DNA from: Guillardia theta CCMP2712
Taxonomy: Eukaryota > Cryptophyceae > Pyrenomonadales > Geminigeraceae
DNA: 64,000 nucleotides
Reading direction: 5' to 3'
Assembly (NCBI RefSeq): GCF_000315625.1
Contig: NW_005434654.1
Location: 362,997 to 426,996 of the forward strand
A program made the translations under genes and the position numbers. Below the pieces are notes generated by a model. It had not been told where the DNA came from, did no database searches, and was given only the letters and a program-made list of their open reading frames with translations. Below are positions 43,191-61,100 of this stretch, one piece after another; position 1 is the stretch's first letter, and the number at the start of each line of letters is the position of its first letter.

Positions 43191-43534
43191 CCCGAGACCC
43201 ACCCCCTGACACCCACAAGAACTTCCGTAATCAGCCTGGAAAGGACCGGTACTAGAGCCTTATGGCCGGGTTGACTTGCATCTTTTACTCAAAGTTAAGT
43301 TAAAAATCAGTACGAGTGCCATGTTCCCGGCCCGGGCCTCTCGGAGTGATCGGACCGTGCTCGGAGTTCAGTTCCTGGCAAAGTAAACAAATAAGCTGAC
43401 TGACTTATTTCAAAGAAAATCAATTCAACTAATTAAATAAATAAGCTTTTGTAGGGGTGATTTGGATGGGAGTTGATGGGGTGAGTGTAGACGAGGGGTA
43501 GTCGGAGTGGGCCAGCTTTCGCGCCGTCGGCGGC

Positions 43535-46500
43535 ATGCGGAGGGGATACAACAATGGTAAGTACAGGAGGGAAGCGGGAGAGGAAGCAGCTCTCGAGCTA
43601 TGGATAGAGATACAATGCAAGACAGGGATGAATGATGCTGGTTGCAAGGGGAAGCGCTGGAGGGAACAGGCGGTAGAGAGTGGCCATGGCGTGGGCAGGG
43701 CCGTCAGCTGCCGAAAGGGGGGGGTTAGCTGCAGCCAGTGTTCATGGTAGAGTCAAGGGAGAGATGGGAGTTTCGTTGTGGAGCATGAAGTGATGGCGAC
43801 ATGAAGGTAGGAATGTATGACCGCTAAGGCGCTTACACGAGCTCGGAATTTGAAAGCATACAAATAGAATCTGTCTTGCCCAGAATCGACAAGAGTTGTA
43901 GCAATTGAATGGTTGCAGACATGAGATTGACTTAGACTTTTGATGTTTGTCATACGTGAGACATGCGGCCAACAGCAAGGCCGTGCATGCTCGGGAAAGA
44001 TGACTTCAAGTCTTTTGATGTATTTTTTTCCAGGGCCTATGCCCTACAACACTGGACATGTTGGATACATGGCCGGAGGTTTGTTGTTTGAAACCACGGA
44101 TATCGCTCTCTTATCTTGCATCAGTTGGGATGCCGAACATGGCACAGCGAGGTGGCTCACCTGTGAGTCCTGGTCTACTTGTGTTGTTGTCTGTCTGAAA
44201 GTTGATGCCAGCACATGACCCAACAACAGCTCCAGCAGCAGCAGCTCCAGCAGCAGCAGCTCCAGCAGCAGCAGATGCAGCAGCAGCAGATACAACAACA
44301 GTACTCGAATCAACAGCAAAACCAAGCAAAATCGAATGCAGACCCAGGTATGTCGAAAGATGTCTGTTACTGGTTCGATGAGCGTGTTTGTATGATTGAT
44401 GTGTCTGTTACTGGTTCCTGAAACTTTTCAAATCTCAGGCGTTCAGTCGATGACAACGATCAACCTCCCGATAGTTCGGCATCAAGTACTGAAATTCCGC
44501 GATGAATATCGAACACCTCTTACTCGTTTGCAACAGCTCTCTTTTGTCAAGTCTCTGCTCGAACCCTGCTTCGAAGAAATGACCAAACCGGTATGCCTGA
44601 GACACTTGGTCTTAACTTACCCACACACCTGATGCTTGACAAGGGGGATTCGAGAGGATATCACAGCATGGGCCCTGTGAACCACATCGATGAAGTTGCT
44701 GTGATGGTAAACGCACACTTCAGTAATTTTTGAGAACCCTTCACTGACATCGGTTTTTCAGACCAAATTGTCGTCCATCGCAGAGGCATTGGAATCATTC
44801 GCAAAGTGGAGTCAAGTAAGCTCGTTAAAAGATTTCCACTCGTTTCATTCTCACGTGATGAATCCTCTCAGAGCGAAGGCGGAGCAACAGCACAAAGGTG
44901 AAATGATCTGCTTTCAAATATGACAGGCTGAAATTATTGTCCCGATCCGAAGATATTTGCTACATTGCAAGGAAGCAGCTGATAGAGTGTCAAGATTGCA
45001 AGACAACAAGCAGGCGTTGACATCGTAAGCATCTCTCGAATCAACAAATCCGTGATGATCCTCGAAGCTCACACCCCTTATTGATAGATGTCGAAGATTG
45101 TTGGAACGAAACTCTTCCAACTCTTCAAGGAAAAAGTTTTTGGAGCATCTTGAATCTATTGCAAGGGAAGGTAATCAAAACTGACCTTGAGTTTTGTAGT
45201 CTGATCCTGAATCTGACATTCGATTCTGATTTGTTGTAGACGGAGTATCGTTTTTCCAGCTAGAAGAGGAAGGCAGGTTGTAACATGGAAGTTCTAAGCG
45301 ATTCTTCTTACTGATGAATACTCTTCAGCACTGTGGACCCGACTCAGCCTACGCACTGCTTGTCAGGCCAAACTTACGTTCTGGATTTCCATGTCGATCA
45401 GTCAGCCAAGGTGAAGAACTTCTTGTGCCAGCAGGGTTTTGAATGTTCTTCAGGTTACTTGGGCCAAGCTGCAAAGAATCTTGAGTACAGGAGATACAGT
45501 TCCAAACGAAGTAAGATGAGTTCAACAGAGTATGTAATGCTCCTCTAACAATTTACTAAGGCCGAATCAGTACAAAGACAGTGGATTGAGATGAATGAGG
45601 ATATTGCAGCAGGTACAGGGACAATCTTGCTTTGTTCTCCACGGACATGTTGTTCACGTAATGAGAAGGAATGATGTCAATGGATTTGGAGGCATCGTTG
45701 CGAGACAAATTCAAGTCGCTACAAAAGACAGAAGAGGTTTTTCGCTGGCTTGTGTATTTTTCCATCTGTTGAGCCTGCTGCAAGTCTCATGGGCGCTCTC
45801 CCAACGCTGGAGTATACGATGCATTGAGAAAGGTGATGCCCATGATCTTTGGAGGTGTACTGTGTGGACGATTTTCGTTGTATGGCTTCCCTGCCATTGA
45901 ATGAGATCAAATAGCTGACGCCAGTCTCAGTTGGAAATCGAAGTTGAGAAGGAAGTTTCTGCACAATTACACCAACCAAAAGCGGAAAACACAGAGCCGA
46001 TGGAAGAGACTCTGGACCACTTGAGCGGCTACGGGTATCTCTCGTGTCTTGCGGAGTTCCAGCCCATGCTGATGACTTTCGGTCAGGGTGGTGAAGAGGT
46101 TGGTTGAGGGACTGCAGTTTGAGTTCTATCAGGTAAGTGCTCCCGGCAGCTCATTCCTCTTCTCACGGAAGGAACTGCAGCCTAGCGGGTTCTCCTCAGA
46201 CCTCACGACGAATCGGGCCATCCTGGAGTTGAAGGGGGTGATCCAGGTACACATCGTGGCTGCCCGATCTTTCCCATCCCCCTCCTCATTGTTCCTCCTT
46301 CTCATCGAGCACTACAGGGACAGGGAAGCAAGTCGTCTGTACAACCAGGTGATTGGCAATCTGCCGATTTTTACCCCAGAGATGATGATCCTGCAGCCAT
46401 GTGCCTGAAGCTGAATCCGCCGGTACACATCTGCATCGCAACAGCTGCGAAGCTTGAGGTGATTGTTGTTGTCTTGGTCGTATGGGATCATGATCGAAGA

Positions 46501-47865
46501 ATGGAATTCAGGCTTCGGAGAGAGCTCTGCGGAAGGCAAAAGATCAAACACAAAGGGAAACTACCGAGGATCAGGGGAAGGAGGGTCAGAAGGAAAGCAA
46601 GGAGGGGGGTAAAGAGGAATCGCAGCAGAGAGCAGATTCTATATCTTCTCCCTTGGGCGACATTCCTCTTGCGGGTGCGAGCCATGCCGTGCGATGGCAG
46701 TCGTTGGTCTTGCCTGCCGACTTCAAGTACACAAGGTGAGGCACAGTGGTTGGTGACTCGTATTCTCAACGTCGCTGCCCGTCAGAGACCCGTATCGCAT
46801 GAGCATCAGAGGGAGGAACTTCTCCTTCGTCGATCACAGCAACCCAAGTAATTCCATGCCCTTCCCGTCCTCGTCTCCTCACCCTCACCTAGTCTCCGGC
46901 ATTGAAATTCACTCGATCCCGGTGGAGACTGCGCCGCAGGTGATTCGTGAACGAGCTGGCTCATGTGTGTGACACTTGCTGGGCTCGTCGTTGGGAACAG
47001 ATCCTACAAGTCCTGCAAGACCTCCGACAGACCCTCGTCTTGAACGAGCTGTTGGTCAGGTTGACCTCACAGTTACACTTGACTCGTGCCCTGACGAGCT
47101 TACTTGTTCCTCTGCGCAGCTGCTTCCAGGAGGTCGAGAGGATCGAAGAGGATGCAGAGGAGGACGAAGAGAATCAGTGCGTCAACAGCGCTGCCGACGG
47201 GGCAGAGCAGAGCGAGCAGCAGGATGCGGAGATGAAGGAAGCGCGACAGAACAAGCTGGATCAGCTCGTGGAGGTATTTCGATGCATGCTTCACCTGTCG
47301 ATAGCGGTTGACGGCTGCGATAGATCACCGTCTTGCCACCGAGCACGATCTTCCTTCATCTGAGCCCGGAGGCCAGCGAGGTGCATCACACTTAGATTTC
47401 CTATGAGGGGACAGGACTGATGCGGCCTGTCTGTCTTCTCTTCCTGCTCTCTCGTACCCTCCTCCTCTCGTCTGTCGCCTTTCCCCCTCTCCTCTCCTCC
47501 TCTCTGCAGGATTGTTTGATGCTCCTGTGCATCGAGATCCGAGTCAGCGCGGGTGGAGAGATCACGGTCAAGTGAGTCCAGACGCTTTCGACTGAGCTGC
47601 TCGCACCTCACCTTGTTCTTTAGGATGCATCCTCCACCGGGACTGCCGGCGACTTGTACAGATGCCTATGCAACGGAAATCCTGAGGTCTGCATGCAGTT
47701 TCCTTCTATCTCGAACCTTCCCCCCCCCCCTTCTTTGTCTCTACTGCTTATTCTTCCTCTTCCTCGTTATCGATTCGTGTTGCATTTCCTTCGCTCCTCC
47801 CTGGTTGAACGCATCGCAGGACCTGCCGCAACATTCCCTTGGCTCTCTCCTACATCCTGGGATGA
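43535..47865 (+). CDS. Mediator complex subunit 1-like protein
   Basis: MED1 belongs to the Mediator middle module that links activators to RNA polymerase II. The first exon is 22 nt (MRRGYNNG), spliced to 44034 (PMPYNTGHVGYMAG). A Gln-rich tract follows (44219-44320), then helical exons: SMTTINLPIVRHQVLKFRD, TKLSSIAEALESFAKWSQ, EIIVPIRRYLLHCKEAADRV and MDLEASLRDKFKSLQKTEE. Later exons match the MED1 core pattern: HLSGYGYLSCLAEFQPMLM, SLVLPADFKYTRDPYRMSI, HSIPVETAPQ, ILQVLQDLRQTLVLNELLV, an acidic insert, and LLCIEIRVSAGGEITVKMHP. The end is TCRNIPLALSYILG with TGA at 47863, resembling the IPL motif closing the MED1 domain. About 18 introns are implied; some joins (45540-45800, 46260-46390) are uncertain. 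Family call rests on pattern matching. Confidence 0.6.
44225..44300 (+). repeat. CAG/CTC codon repeat (Gln-rich tract)
   Basis: CTCCAGCAGCAGCAG-type units encode QQQLQQQQLQQ within the N-terminal part of the Mediator-like gene. Gln-rich stretches are common in Mediator subunits. Confidence 0.85.
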
Positions 47866-48493
47866 GGCAGCTTGGGACTTGCTTGTCGACTGTACACGAG
47901 GAAAGGCGAAGGGGCCTGGGAGGATCACGCTGCTGGCTTGTCCGGTTGAAGGCTCCTAGGAGGAAGAGAAGAATGAAAGCAGCCGTAAGCCATGATGACC
48001 CGGCCGAGCTTCGGATGACGCCGGCCGGGTCGTAATTATAGTATAGTACTTGTCGCAGGACTATGTCCTGTGCGGTCGTCAAACGTGCGACTAACTTCTA
48101 AAAAAACAAGTTGAATCATGTCTGGGAGTACCGTGAGCGAAAAGTTCAGTGAAGCCTTCAAACCGTTGAACAAGCGCTGAGCCCCGGGCGGCCGCAGGCG
48201 GCTGATCAACCGGGCGGGTTTAGGCCGTCAACCTCAGTGCAGCCGCCCGAACCGATGATAGCTGCTGCCCTGCGCGCGGCGCCGGGCCCCGGCAGCGCCC
48301 CTCGGGCCGGCCAGTCGAGTAACTTTACTGAGCAGTGGCCCGGGAGCCCCGCCCGACCGCGGGGCCGGCCCGACTGAGTTGGACTCGGCCGGGAGCATGT
48401 CCTGCGTTTCATGAACTATGTCCTACGTTACTTGTATATTTCCTCAACTTTCTTCTTCTGACACTCTACGCTCCAATTCCCCAGGCGGCCGCC
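47866..48493. other. Intergenic region with GC-rich repeat block
   Basis: Between the MED1-like stop and the seryl-tRNA synthetase start. The interval 48180-48400 is a GC-rich block with CCGGGC/GCCCGG palindromes. It contains ggactcggccggg at 48381-48393, found identically at 63891-63903. The flanks at 48030-48150 are AT-rich. No gene. Confidence 0.6.
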
Positions 48494-53693
<5,200 letters not shown>

Positions 53694-53941
53694 CAGGAGC
53701 CCAGCCGTGCAAGCAGCGTCATGAGGAGCGAGGAGGGAGGCCTGTAAAACTAGCTTGCAAGACATTAAAGGAAAATCCCCGTAATGCTCCTTCACCTTCC
53801 GTCCTTCCCGCACTCGTTGCTTATTCTCCCTCCCTCCCCTTCCTCCCCTTCCTTTCCGTCTCCTCTTTCTCCTTAACCCCCCCCCCCCCCACACACACAC
53901 ACGGGGGTCTTCTCGTGTCTTCCTCCCGTCAGCCCATAGCG

Positions 53942-55806
53942 CTACAAGTGTGGCCATGCGAGGACGATGACGGCTGTGAATGTGTAGAGCAGCTTCAGCC
54001 ACACGATGTCGCCCGGATGCTTCGAAGAGCTTTCAACCTGCCGTCACACGTTAGCCTCCCTTCCCCCAGCTCGGCAACTTCTCTGCACCTGCCGGACATG
54101 CGCGTAGGCCAGCATGCCCCCGAAGGCCAGGAAGAGGCCGGAGACATGCTTGAGTGCGTATGCTTTGTCAAAGAATAGAATCCCTGCTCGCTCATATCAG
54201 ACTACTCAGCAAGCCAACGAGGCTGCACACCCATCGCTAACGTGAGGGCGGTTTTCAAGTGACCTAGCACCTGCCCGCCAATCAGCGGATATTCCTGCAT
54301 GCGGGGAAACTCCACGTACCTGGTAAGTGAGAGCTGAAGTCCTCGAGAGAACTTGGTAATTTGTAATATTTACACCCTAACGCAGACTGAGCAAACGACG
54401 TGCGCATGCGCAAAAACTCTTACCACAGCAAAAACGCACGAAATGAGAATGGTCAGCAAGACCTCCAGAGGCATGTGGCCAATCTTGACTCCTTGGGCTG
54501 TCAAGGCAACACGTTGATGCAGAATCAATGCCATAGCATAGCTACCTTGAGTATAATCGTCGAAGAGCCTCGAAAGTAAGATCATGATAACCTGTCTCGC
54601 ACTTCAGTACAGTTGACCCCAACAGGACCTCAGGCTCACAGCTGCACACAGGCTGGTGTGGTAGAGCAGCTGAATAGCCGTGCAGCCCGTATTTTGTACA
54701 AATGACTTGGTCAAGATCTGGGATACAACAGTGGCCAGGATAGCCGCAATTGCATAAAGTGTGCCCTGGAAGCAAACCAAGTCAACGAGGATTCGAGACT
54801 CTGCGCGTTTGTATTACACCCACAGTGACTCGAACGTCGGAAACTGTCGCCATCGCAACCCCCAGGCAGAGAGGAAGGAGGGCCAGGGCTGCAGCACGAG
54901 CCAGGTCAACAAGACGCAACAGTGAACTGATCGTGCACCTGTCTCCAGAGAGATCTTGGTGCCAAAGAGTCTGGGAGGCGAGTCAGGTTGCGATGTCTCA
55001 GGAGGGATCAAGCGCGGGAGGGTACATGTATTGTATCGCCACTGTAGTCGGGATGCAAGAAAGCTTCGACAGCTGCAAAGTCCATCGGTGAGCCCCACCG
55101 CACCTCTTCCGCTCAACAGTCAGATCGGGGACACCTGGTAGATCCCCACAGAGTTCTTGGCCAAGTTCACGTTCATCAGCCCAACTGATGCACAGTCCAG
55201 CAGAGCCTTGAAGAGAACCTGCGGCAGAGCATGAGCGCGTCGCTAGCACGTGCGATCATCCCAGCGGGCTGCTCACCATCATCCTGTCAGCTGGCCTGGG
55301 CGAAGCAAGGGGTCAGCGCCATGGTGTGGACGCAGAGAGGACCTTACTTGTATGTGAAGACATTGAAGGTGCATAGCATTCGGAGAACTACGGCTGTGAA
55401 CATGAAGTGCATCCCCGAGAGGAGGATCGCGTACTCTGCGCGAGGTCAGCACCGCAAGGAATCCAACAAAGCCTCACCGAATCTGTGCTGCATCTGTACA
55501 TGCTTGTTCGCTGCAACAACTCCCACCTGAGCTACCGTTCAGTTTCATCTTCGATCTCATGACATCTCTCACCACGCACACCACATTGAGCGCCATTCCC
55601 ATGGTTACCATCCCAAAGCTCCACTCCGGACCAACATGCAGTTTTCCCTGCTGAACGCTCTCCGAGCCTTGCAGAACATTTCCAGGAAGGAGGCTCGGAC
55701 CAGCTGCCTTGGAGGTTCTCATAGTGACGTGATGCATGATGGTCAACTCATCCGCTCCCTCCTCTCTTCCTCCCTCCCTCCCTCCCTCTCCGCTACCCTC
55801 CATCAT
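53942..55806 (-). CDS. SLC35E3-like nucleotide-sugar/solute transporter
   Basis: Members of this drug/metabolite-transporter group have ten helices and carry nucleotide sugars across Golgi or ER membranes; plastid triose-phosphate translocators are relatives. Minus-strand exons give an N-terminal helix (WSFGMVTMGMALNVVCVV), a second helix region (YAILLSGMHFMFTAVVLRM), the family signature VGLMNVNLAKNSVGIYQLSK and FGTKISLETG. Further blocks are LCLGVAMATVSDVRVTVGG, LYAIAAILATVVSQI, NTGCTAIQLLYHTSLCAAVS and FLAFGGMLAYAHVRQ. The last exon (VESSSKHPGDIVWLKLLYTF and a hydrophobic end) stops at 53942. SLC35E3 shows the same NLSLQSNTIGTYQLAK-like core. The exact substrate cannot be read. The ATG at 55806 is followed by a low-complexity Gly/Glu stretch. 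Confidence 0.82.
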
Positions 55807-56040
55807 GGGCGCATTGCCTTGCTATCCGCCCGTTGTCAATGACCGTTATGAATCCGCCATACGGATCCCGCCCTATTGTAACGGCCATGACTCACATGAT
55901 ACCGTTACATTTACCGTTATCACTGAAAGAGTCCGGCTGCTCAGTGCCCCGGGCCCCGGGCCCCGGTCGCCTGCCGGGCCGGGCCCGGGTGCGACTGGAA
56001 GTCAGAGGTCGCCGAGCAGTAGCCTTGGAGGCAGGGGTAC
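55807..56040. other. Upstream region with GC-rich palindromic block
   Basis: Promoter-proximal DNA of the transporter gene. It holds direct and inverted CCGTTA words (55845-55920), then a GC-rich block with CCCGGGCCCC palindromes (55945-55995) resembling those at 48200 and 63680. Confidence 0.55.
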
Positions 56041-57250
56041 CGGTAATCTGCTAGAGGTGCATTTCGGGGCCACACTTACACCCTACCCACTGAATGACCT
56101 TACTTGTTCTGCAGAAAAGGGGGGTGTACGTGATATGGTGGTAATGAAGGCTTTCAAAACGACGGGTCAGAAACGCTCAAAGGACAGGGGTAGAGGATTT
56201 GATTTGAAACCGAGTGTTGAGGGGGTAGGGGTGGGGTTGAAATTGACGAGGGTGATAGTCAATTGATCGAGGAAAATGATGGGTATGGGTGGGTACTTCC
56301 AGAGTACTTCTCTGTCTGGAATGGAGGGGTACCTGCTTCTAGGCGCTGCCAAGGACGATTCTTCGGGGTTGATGACATGGTAGAGAGATAGGGGGTAGGG
56401 GTGGGGCATGACATGAAAAGAAAAATTCCACAGTCGGGGGGTGGGGAAGAGGGAGGGAAAGGGGTGGGGTGGGGCATATAAGGTTTTGGTCATTGGTGAG
56501 ATGAAGTAGGGGGGGTGGGGAGTTATCCCTCTCGAAGTAGTAAAGGGGCTGAGCGGGGGGGGTATCGAACAGTTACTGGAGGTACCACCCCCACCAACAT
56601 CGGAAAGCACCCTTCCCTATGGGCAGGCAGGCCTTGAGTTGTTCTACCCCCTCTTTGAACACGTCACCACCTAGCTCTTATCCACCCCTACCCTACTAGC
56701 TATTGTACCTACCCCCCTGTTTTCCAAAAAAGCACTCACATGCTTCCTCTGCAGACCCAGCGATCGGGAACCGACCACCCTACCCCCTAATGAACCTCAT
56801 GTACCTCACCCCTCCCGCCTGTTCATTTTGTGTACCCCCTGGGAAATTCATCCCTACCCCCAGGGGATCGAATTCTCGTATGAACACCCCTACAAGCACG
56901 TGTGTGCTTGTCCACCACCCGACCACTACCCACCCCCGTCAGACCGACTGGTCTGACACAGGTCACCTGATTCATCTTCCTACTCCCATACCCCTTTGCT
57001 TCCAATATCTTTCAATTGCCTTGCTATGTATTTTGTCACTCCCTGTGTCTTCCCGCACCGTCAGACATCCTCCCCCCGGGCCCGCGAAGCCCCTACCCTA
57101 CGAGTTGCTGGACATAAAGGGTGCCTCCCACCCAGCATAGAGCACTCGCCACACCCCTAACTTTGTACCCCACCCTCCTGACTAGTATCGCAGATTATTA
57201 ACCCTACCCTGTTCACATCCCATCCCCACCCCTGGTACGCTTCGGTGTCC
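56041..57250. repeat. G-rich then C-rich intergenic tract with (C)nTACC words
   Basis: From 56100 to 56590 the + strand is rich in GGGGTAGGGG words. From 56590 to 57240 it is rich in CCCCTACCCC words. The change of strand bias near 56590 makes the region a large imperfect inverted arrangement. Open frames here have no coding features. The element ctaccccctctttga (56644-56658) recurs near 16186 and 38358. Confidence 0.6.
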
Positions 57251-57267
57251 GGACAGCGCAGCTAAAA

Positions 57268-57299
57268 CACCGAGGTCCTAGCGGTGTAGGACCTCGGTG
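57268..57299. other. Perfect 13-bp hairpin
   Basis: CACCGAGGTCCTA (57268-57280), a six-base loop (GCGGTG) and TAGGACCTCGGTG (57287-57299). The stem is perfect. It lies in intergenic DNA about 820 nt upstream of the Ca2+-ATPase start, with no tRNA or other RNA family recognised. Confidence 0.85.
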
Positions 57300-58117
57300 A
57301 TAGTAAGTACTGGTGGAATGTATCTCACTAGGACAAACCTAAGACCTCCTTACGGCATCGGCTGGTCGCGCCATCGCAAGCCATCGCACAGGTGCCAGCA
57401 TGAAGAATGCAGAGCGGCGGCATGCGAGCGTACCTCCTCCTCTCATGCTCTACCATCATCCAAACTTGACGCTCATTGCTCCTCTCCTGACGTTTTCCCC
57501 GCTCTCCTCCCCCTCGTCAATAGACTCTTCCGTGCTTGGAAGAACTGATGTAGCTTCGGGACGCATGTGCATGTGTGGTTTGAGATCTGTCTACCTGATT
57601 GGATTGTGGAGAGCTCTGGAAACTTGATTTTTCAACGATGATGCTTCAGAGATGTGATAGGAAACTGACAATCCCTGAATATGAGATTCCGGAATGGTTT
57701 GCAAGGGGTTTAGGGGGGCTTAGTCGAAAGCTAGGTGCATGCTGGTAGTGTTTTGAAATCCATTATCTCGTGTTACAAGAACGCAATATTCTATTTTTTG
57801 AATGATCTGATGATCTCGAATACCCGGTCATGCTATCCGTGTATTAAGCGTGCTATGTTTGCTTGCCTGTGATCTCTTCTTATTCTTGAGCACTCACGGC
57901 TAAATTGAGCAGAAAGCTTGGTCTCAGACCTTGCGTTTCCTTGTCCTCTTGCGGACGGAGTGGCGCCTGCTACTGCAAAATATCATCTTATACTGCACCC
58001 CAGGGTCCTGGTTTGGACGGCACCGAGCTTGCTTCTATAGTAACGGAAGCCGGATCGCCGCTCGGCAGACAGTTAGAGGGAAATAGGGGGTCCCTCCACG
58101 GCGCACGGAGCTCAACC
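57300..58117. other. Upstream region of the Ca2+-ATPase gene, no gene seen
   Basis: About 820 nt with short unconvincing ORFs. An in-frame upstream ATG at 57905 could extend the pump by 71 residues, but that segment is not typical of the family and may be 5' UTR. Confidence 0.5.
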
Positions 58118-61100
58118 ATGGACTTCAAACTCAAGTCCAAGGATCTTTCCAATCTTGTTCGACTCACGTTCGACAACACTACAGTTTCGGTCCGCAGTTT
58201 GGCCTTCTTCCCCGTGCTCAGTCTCGGCTGAAATCCTTTTGTCCAGGACGTCGAGTCCTACGTGCTCCAGGAGTACGAGAAGAAGCTGGGTGGTCTCGAT
58301 GGGATCCTGAGGTAGATTGGATTGCATAGCCTCCCTTGGTCTGAGATTTCCACGCCCACCAGATCCTTGAAGATCGAGAAGGAGAAGGGTGTCAACTCCA
58401 ACGATGTCAAGGACAGGGCCAACTTCTTTGGCAAGAATGAGGTTACTTGCCCCAGAATAAGTTCGAATGGCTTGTCTAACGGCATGGCTGCCACTGCCAG
58501 GTTGAACAAGAGCCGCAGGAGCCGCTCTGGAAACTGATGTGGGAGGCCTTGCAAGACCCGACCCTGATTTTCCTCACCTGTGCTGCCATCCTCTCGCTCC
58601 TCATCGGTGTCTTCGTTGAGCAAAAGCCATACGGGTGAGCGGGAGAAATGATCCTTTGAGGTGAAGAATCTCATCTTGGACAAGGTGGCTTGAGGGAGTG
58701 GCCATCTTGTTTGCGGTGGTGGTGGTTGTCACTGTTGGTGCCGTGAACGATTACCAGAAGGAGAAGCAATTCCGTAATGCTTGTTTGTCGTTCTGAAAGT
58801 GAAGGCTTACCCCTTCAATCTTTCAGGTGACTTGAACGCAAAGAAGGATGACATTGACATCACTGTCATCCGTGACGGGCAGCAGACGACCATCTCGACC
58901 AAGCAACTTGTTGTTGGCGACATTGTTCTGCTGAGCACTGGAGACATTCTTCCAGCTGATGGCATCGTTCTTGGTCGCAATGATCTCGCTATCAACGAGA
59001 AGATGCTCACGGGTGAAACTGTGATGAAGAAGAAGTCCAGCAGCTACATCCTCGAGTGAGGCTTACGAACTCCCTCAACCAAATGCTGACGATCGAGTTA
59101 GGCATGGTTCTGTTAAGAGCAGCCCAACCTTGTTCGCCGGCACCTTTGTTCAAGAAGGGGAGGGCAGGATGTTGGTCGTTGCCGTTGGAGCGAGCACATA
59201 CCAGGTCTGTACATTCGTGAACTAGGTTTTGGAGTCTTGTTCACATCCACGCAGGGAACCATGGAGGAGAAGATGAAGGAAGCTGAGGGCGGTCGCAGCA
59301 TCCTGCAGAAGAAGCTCGATGCCATGACGGATCTCATCACAACTGTCAGCATGTGGGTTTCCATCGCGCTGGTGGTCATCCTCTGCCTTCGCATGTTCTA
59401 TGCCTTCTACGCTGGGAAGTGCTGCTTCGAGGTCTTGTTAGATGGCGTGTGACTGAGGTATATTGACTCGGGGTTTCAGAAATGGGACCACAAGATTCAC
59501 TGGTCTGAGTTGCTCGGATTCATCATCACTGGCATCACCATCTTCGTTGTTGCGGTTCCTGAGGGGTTGCCCCTTGCCGTCACCATCGCCCTGGCCTTCT
59601 CTGTCAAGAAGGTCTGACGATGTTTCTATGTGCCACCGTTCGCTAACCGATCCATTTAGATGCTCAAAGATCAGAACTTGGTCAGGCATTTGAGCGCGTG
59701 CGAGACTATGGGTGGAGCCACCACGATCTGCTCGGACAAGACCGGTACCTTGACCACTTCAAGGATGACTGTCGTCAAGGCATGGTGCGGAAACAGAGTC
59801 TTCTCCAACATGGTGAGACTTGCCGTATGTCTGACACCAGGTACTGAAACATTGCTTACAGAGAGATATCGGCGCGCAGCTCCCACAGATCAAGGAGAAG
59901 TTCGCGACTGCTGCGGTGGTCAACACCCTGTTCAAGACTTACCTGAAGAAGAATACCAACGGGACCTGGGCCTACTGCGGAAACGATACTGAGTGCTCGC
60001 TGCTCATTATGGCGAACGAGATCGGCCACAGCTACGAGTCGATCAGACAGAAGTACCCCGACGAACAGATCGGTCGTGTGTGCTACACCTTCTCCTCGGA
60101 CAGGTGAGGGAGGCAGTGAGTGGCTAGTCACGAGCCTTCGCTGATGAATTTCAACAGGAAGAGGATGAGTACTGTCGTGCCCCAGAACGGCAAGGAGGTT
60201 CTCTACTGCAAGGGAGCTGCCGAGATCGTGTCTGCCCTCTGCCCAAGAATCATGACGGCAGATGGCTCCATCAAGGACATCGACGTTGCGATGCGCAATC
60301 AGATCGAGCAGATCATCTCTGACTTTGCTGACGAGGGTCTGAGAACTCTCTGCATCGCCCAGAGGGAGCTGTCCAAACCATCGGAGCAGATGTCTCTTCC
60401 CGAACTTGAGGCCGACCTGACCCTCGTTGGGATCGTCGGTATCGAGGACCCTCTTCGTGACGAAGTCCCGGGGGCCATCAAGGACTGCCAGACCGCAGGG
60501 ATTGTCGTGCGTATGGTCACTGGTGACAACATCCAGACGGCTCGCGCCATCGCAAAGAAATGCGGCATCATCACCAGCGAAGATGGGGAGGGTTCCGTGC
60601 TCGATGGCAAGACGTTCAGAGATCGCGTCTGCGACTCGGACGGCAACATCATCCAGTCAGAGTTTGATAAGGTCTGGCCTCCCCTGAGGGTGCTTGCTCG
60701 CTCCACGCCTCTCGACAAGCACGTGCTGGTCTCTGGTATCCAGGCTTCCACTGTTGGGATCAAACAGACCGTTGCCGTGACTGGAGACGGAACCAACGAC
60801 GCTCCCGCTCTCAAGAAGGCCGATGTTGGTTTTGCCATGGGTATTCAAGGGACCGACGTGGCTAAGAATGCTTCGGACGTAATCATCATGGACGACAATT
60901 TTGTTTCCATCGTCGCAGCCGTCAAGTGGGGCCGCTGCGTTTACGACAACATCTGCAAGTTCCTGCAGTTCCAGCTGACGGTCAACATCACCGCCTGCTC
61001 GTTGGCCTGCGTTGGCGCTGCCATCTTGACGGAGAGCCCTTTGAATGCTATCCAGATGCTCTGGGTCAACTTGATCATGGACTCCTTTGCTTCCCTGGCG

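Noticed and set aside
57268-57299. Possible tRNA or bacterial-type terminator
   Set aside because: A single stem with no cloverleaf partner arms and no following T-run in a eukaryotic context; kept only as an unexplained hairpin.
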